Notes under the pieces: generated by a model
Database searches by the model: none
What the model saw: only the letters and a program-made list of their open reading frames with translations
What the model was told of the DNA's origin: nothing
Shown here: in pieces, positions 61,183 to 64,000 of the stretch
How positions within the stretch are numbered: position 1 is the first letter of the stretch
Layout: the number at the start of each line of letters is the position of its first letter
From: Biomphalaria glabrata
Taxonomy: Eukaryota > Mollusca > Gastropoda > Planorbidae
Reading direction: 5' to 3'
Length of the DNA: 64,000 nucleotides
Assembly: GCF_947242115.1 (NCBI RefSeq)
Contig: NC_074713.1
Coordinates: 7,933,501 to 7,997,500 of the forward strand
Made by a program: the position numbers and the translations under genes

Positions 61183-61368
61183 AATGGACCTCATTCACCA
61201 ATCGTAAACAAACAACATTTAGTCACGTGATCTTATTGATAAAACAACGAAAAAAACTGTCACGTGACAACCATCATGAATTAAACATGAGATCGTAAAT
61301 TATATAGAAGAGATAGAGCACCACGTGGCTAAATGTTGTTTGTTTACGATTGGTGAATGAGGTCCATT
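61183..61368. mobile_element. Foldback MITE with long inverted arms
   Basis: The left arm (about 61183-61229, AATGGACCTCATTCACCAAT and on to CACGTG) is inverted almost perfectly at about 61322-61368. The centre contains a further CACGTGAC word. TA dinucleotides lie a few bases outside each arm (TATATAAG on the left, CATGTA on the right), compatible with a TA target. It is 186 bp long with no gene. Confidence 0.88.
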
Positions 61369-61385
61369 CATGTATTACACTTTAA

Positions 61386-61490
61386 GAGTAAATGACTGTA
61401 TAGTCCACACTTTATAGTCCTGAGTGGCTACTTTTAGAGTAAAGGACTATGTCGTCTACACCCTATAGTCCCGAGTGGCGATCATAAATT
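61386..61490 (+). repeat. Two tandem copies of a roughly 55-bp unit
   Basis: AGAGTAAATGACTGTATAGT and AGAGTAAAGGACTATGTCGT each begin a unit that ends in TATAGTCC, then 'gagtggc'. Confidence 0.75.
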
Positions 61491-61677
61491 TGGACGAATA
61501 AGTCGGCTCCAAACTTAGCGCGAACGAAACGATTGATAAGATTATCATTTCACAATCCACCATAGCATTTTACATTCTTCGTCTTCAGGGAGTACACAGA
61601 AGCTTGATGCGCAATGCTTTGTACTTTCTGTATACAATCTCATTTCACAATCCACCACACAATCACGCTTCTTACTT

Positions 61678-61972
61678 TCTGTAGACTTATCACAATCATG
61701 CTTCATACTTTTCTGTAGACTTATCACAATCATGCTTTGTACTTTCTGTAGACTTATCACAATCATGCTTCGTACTTTTCTGTAGACTTATCACAATCAT
61801 GCTTCGTACTTTTCTGTAGACTTATCACAATCATGCTTCGTACTTTCTGTAGACTTATCACAATCATGCTTCGTACTTTTCTGTAGACTTATCACAATCA
61901 TGCTTCGTACTTTTCTGTAGACTTATCACAATCATGCTTCGTACTTTTCTGTAGACTTATCACAATCATGCT
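61678..61972 (+). repeat. Minisatellite, about nine copies of 33-34 bp
   Basis: The unit TGTAGACTTATCACAATCAT then 'gcttcgtacttttc' recurs at about 61678, 61711, 61748, 61781, 61815, 61849, 61881, 61914 and 61948. Units differ mainly by one T (33 against 34 bp). Partial relatives (TTTCACAATCCACCA) precede it at 61549-61660. Confidence 0.92.
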
Positions 61973-62689
61973 TAAATGTGTGAAGCGTGAACATCAAGCT
62001 ATTATTTTTGTTTGTGTGTGTGTGTCTCAATGGTTCTAATAATTATGCTGTAAATCAACACATTTTCCATTTCTTAGAATAAATAAGGTATTCGTTTCTG
62101 AATGCTTTAGATTAGAAGATAGGATTACTTGGCCAAGATTCTCAGTAAAATTGAAGATGCCGAAAATGTGAAGAAGAGGTGAACAACAGAATCAGGTGGA
62201 CCTATCTTTAAAGGACAAGTCCAAAGTGCGATCCATAAGTGCGGATCCATGGGTACAAGATTTATTTTCAAAATGCAAAAGTCTTGACAAGACCAGGATG
62301 TCAGGGCACTTTGACATAGTATTGGACCAGGCTTGGGCTTTTGTCGAGTGTACGTGCAGGACCTCCAGCTCATAATGGGAAAAAGGGGGGGGGGGGCATG
62401 GGCTCGCCTGCTTCTCCAAAATATTGAGAACGTATCTCTGCCCCTTGCATCAGCTCCTACTTTCAGTTTGAAAAGGGAGAGGGGGATAGACAAGCTTTGA
62501 ATAGGCCTACATAAAGTAGAAATAGATTCTAGTATTCGCTTTGTGTTCAAGACACCCTGGTAGCCAGCATTGTGTCTTTAAAAAAAAAAAGTTGTTAATC
62601 ACTAACAGCTCTCAATGATTGGCATGTTCATTGTATTATTTGGAAATACTTTATTTTCTTTTGCCCCCTCCATTTAAAAAAAAAAAGGC

Positions 62690-62691
<2 letters not shown>

Positions 62692-62733
<42 letters not shown>
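62692..62733 (+). repeat. (TA)n microsatellite
   Basis: About 20 TA dinucleotides in a row, flanked by an A run on the left. Confidence 0.95.
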
Positions 62734-62736
<3 letters not shown>

Positions 62737-64000
62737 CGTTACATGTTCGCAATCAAAGCGTTGATAATGTTAGCACAAAATTATTGGTTTCAACATACCA
62801 ACTTTTCCCAGACCATCTCGGTCTAATAAATAAAAAAAAAAAAAAAGAGGTCAGAGCTAGGCTAACACTGGGACAACTGAGCTAGCTCGCTACGAGTGGA
62901 TTTGGCAGCGCACATTTCGTTGCAAACATTCAGTGTGCGAAGCTCGCCTAACGTCCTGTGTCAAGGAGGCACAGGCCAGTGAAGCAGCAAAGCGCGGGCA
63001 GACTGGCTTTGATAAAAGGGAGGCTAACACTAGTCAAGATGGCTGGCAAGGGGGGAAAAAATGTGTTGCTGCTATGGTGTGGAAAACAAGGGGAGGCAAT
63101 CAAAACGAATAAGACGAAAGCTAGTGCAACATTTTAAAATATTTATTATTTTTTGGATAAATATTGTAATAATGTATCAATGAACCAGTGTGTAAGTCCT
63201 GTACCGAGAGAGACAAACATTGCATTTATAGGACGTTGAGACCAAACAATAACATCAACAATAAATAGATTGCTTACGTTCCAAGTCAACAAAACAGTAA
63301 ACAATCGTTGCTGCCTTAGCGGTGAATCATGAGACGGACTAGTATTCCAACGAATGTCATATACCACGTGATCACCGGACATGACCAGCGAATACATTTG
63401 TCAAAAGATCTGGTTGGGGGGAAACAGAAATGCAATGGCCAAAGAAGAAATATATAATCACAATAAAAATTAATTGACATTGAATGGTGGTCCACTCAGA
63501 ACAAAGTGAATATAAAGAAATGACCAACTTCGCGTCAGCTATTTAGTGTCTAAGCTAATCAAGTTCATTTTCAAACTACCTCCAAACTTTCACTCAATGT
63601 TTACAGCTTTAAAAAAACAAATTGCATCTATTTGGCTAAACTTTGTCAGAATAGAATCAATTCATAACTAAGGCAAGGTTTTAATTTTTTTTCCAGGTCT
63701 TCTACTTAGGCAAATGCAGGCAAGGTTTTTCTATCACTTACCACATAAAGGTTTATCCACTTTAATAAGGCAAAAAATACGAATATGGGCACATTTTATG
63801 TTAAAATAGAATATGTGGGTCTCTATATAAAAAAATTTTTAACATCAATTTCTAACTGCACCGTACTACTATTCCCATCCAGTACACATCTTATCCAAAC
63901 CAACTTTCATCTCACCAATAACTTAGTAAAAACCATGTAGACTACTGTCTTACTGTGGGCACATAGGTATCTCATAGAAGAAACTAGGAAAGTCTAAAGT

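Larger units (their letters stand above)
60916..64000. other. Right end of window, no gene supported
   Basis: Apart from the MITE and tandem repeats listed, nothing coding is convincing. From 62870 to 63100 the sequence is GC- and CpG-richer (GAAGCTCGCCTAACGTCC; AGCAAAGCGCGGGCAGAC) and includes a small frame beginning MAGKGGKNVLLLW at 63040. It could be a promoter or first exon, or a diverged repeat. The frames at 60909-61181, 62125-62550 and 63146-63397 show no recognisable domains. Confidence 0.5.

Noticed and set aside
61678-61972. CRISPR-like array of regular repeats
   Set aside because: Units are contiguous without spacers and the DNA is clearly animal. It is a minisatellite. The same holds for 19204-19515 and 27060-27400.
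63040-63138. Start of a histone H2A.Z-like protein (MAGKGGK)
   Set aside because: After seven residues the sequence (NVLLLWCGKQ) no longer matches, and no suitable splice donor is placed to rescue it.

Overview
The window looks like nuclear DNA of a gastropod mollusc, probably a freshwater snail of the Biomphalaria/Bulinus type. This is inference. It rests on strongly AT-rich DNA, intron-bearing animal genes with GT-AG splice sites, many tRNA-derived SINEs and truncated LINEs, and long stretches rich in TCTAGATC. No species was confirmed by a search.

Host genes. Three are visible. (1) Positions 3-2229 (+) hold the last two coding exons of a gene I do not recognise. (2) Positions 10168-17949 (-) hold a complete eight-exon ankyrin-repeat/SOCS-box gene, orthologous to ASB3. 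The exon model gives 580 aa and every phase closes. (3) Positions 31927-41072 (+) hold a complete six-exon menin gene (MEN1 orthologue), predicted at 758 aa, followed by about 7 kb of sparse, non-coding, T-rich DNA that may be a very long 3' UTR.

Mobile DNA. The most interesting object lies between ASB3 and MEN1: a 6.5 kb DNA transposon at 22586-29081. It has 21-bp identical terminal inverted repeats, a 4-bp target duplication (TTAT), a four-exon transposase-like gene with no visible lesion (931 aa predicted) and a scattered two-part motif near both ends that looks like transposase-binding sites. The 4-bp duplication suggests a Sola-like group, but I could not verify the family. Several short non-autonomous elements have clear ends: 2956-4059 (TA duplication, with the empty site preserved next door), 21099-21239, 30137-30316 and 60680-60907 (perfect 8-bp duplications), 33720-34548, 49198-49504 and 61183-61368. 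Positions 56414-60452 hold an LTR element with 919-bp LTRs, a SAP-domain gag-like reading frame and no visible pol. LINE tails sit at 31.4, 32.5, 32.7, 34.6, 35.0, 49.5, 50.5, 52.1 and 53.2 kb. A hAT transposase fragment (ZMYM1-like) lies at 55.7-56.3 kb.

Layout. 0-2.2 kb: 3' end of an unknown gene. 2.2-10.2 kb: convergent intergenic DNA with repeats. 10.2-18 kb: ASB3. 18-22.6 kb: repeats and the probable ASB3 promoter side. 22.6-29.1 kb: the transposon. 29.1-31.9 kb: TCTAGA-rich DNA and repeats. 31.9-41.1 kb: MEN1, whose introns 1, 3 and 5 hold most of its insertions. 41-48.4 kb: downstream or UTR DNA. 48.4-64 kb: a repeat-dense region with the LTR element, MITEs and a minisatellite, and no host gene that I can support. 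The host genes have unrelated jobs (ubiquitin-ligase adaptor; chromatin scaffold), and nothing suggests they act together.
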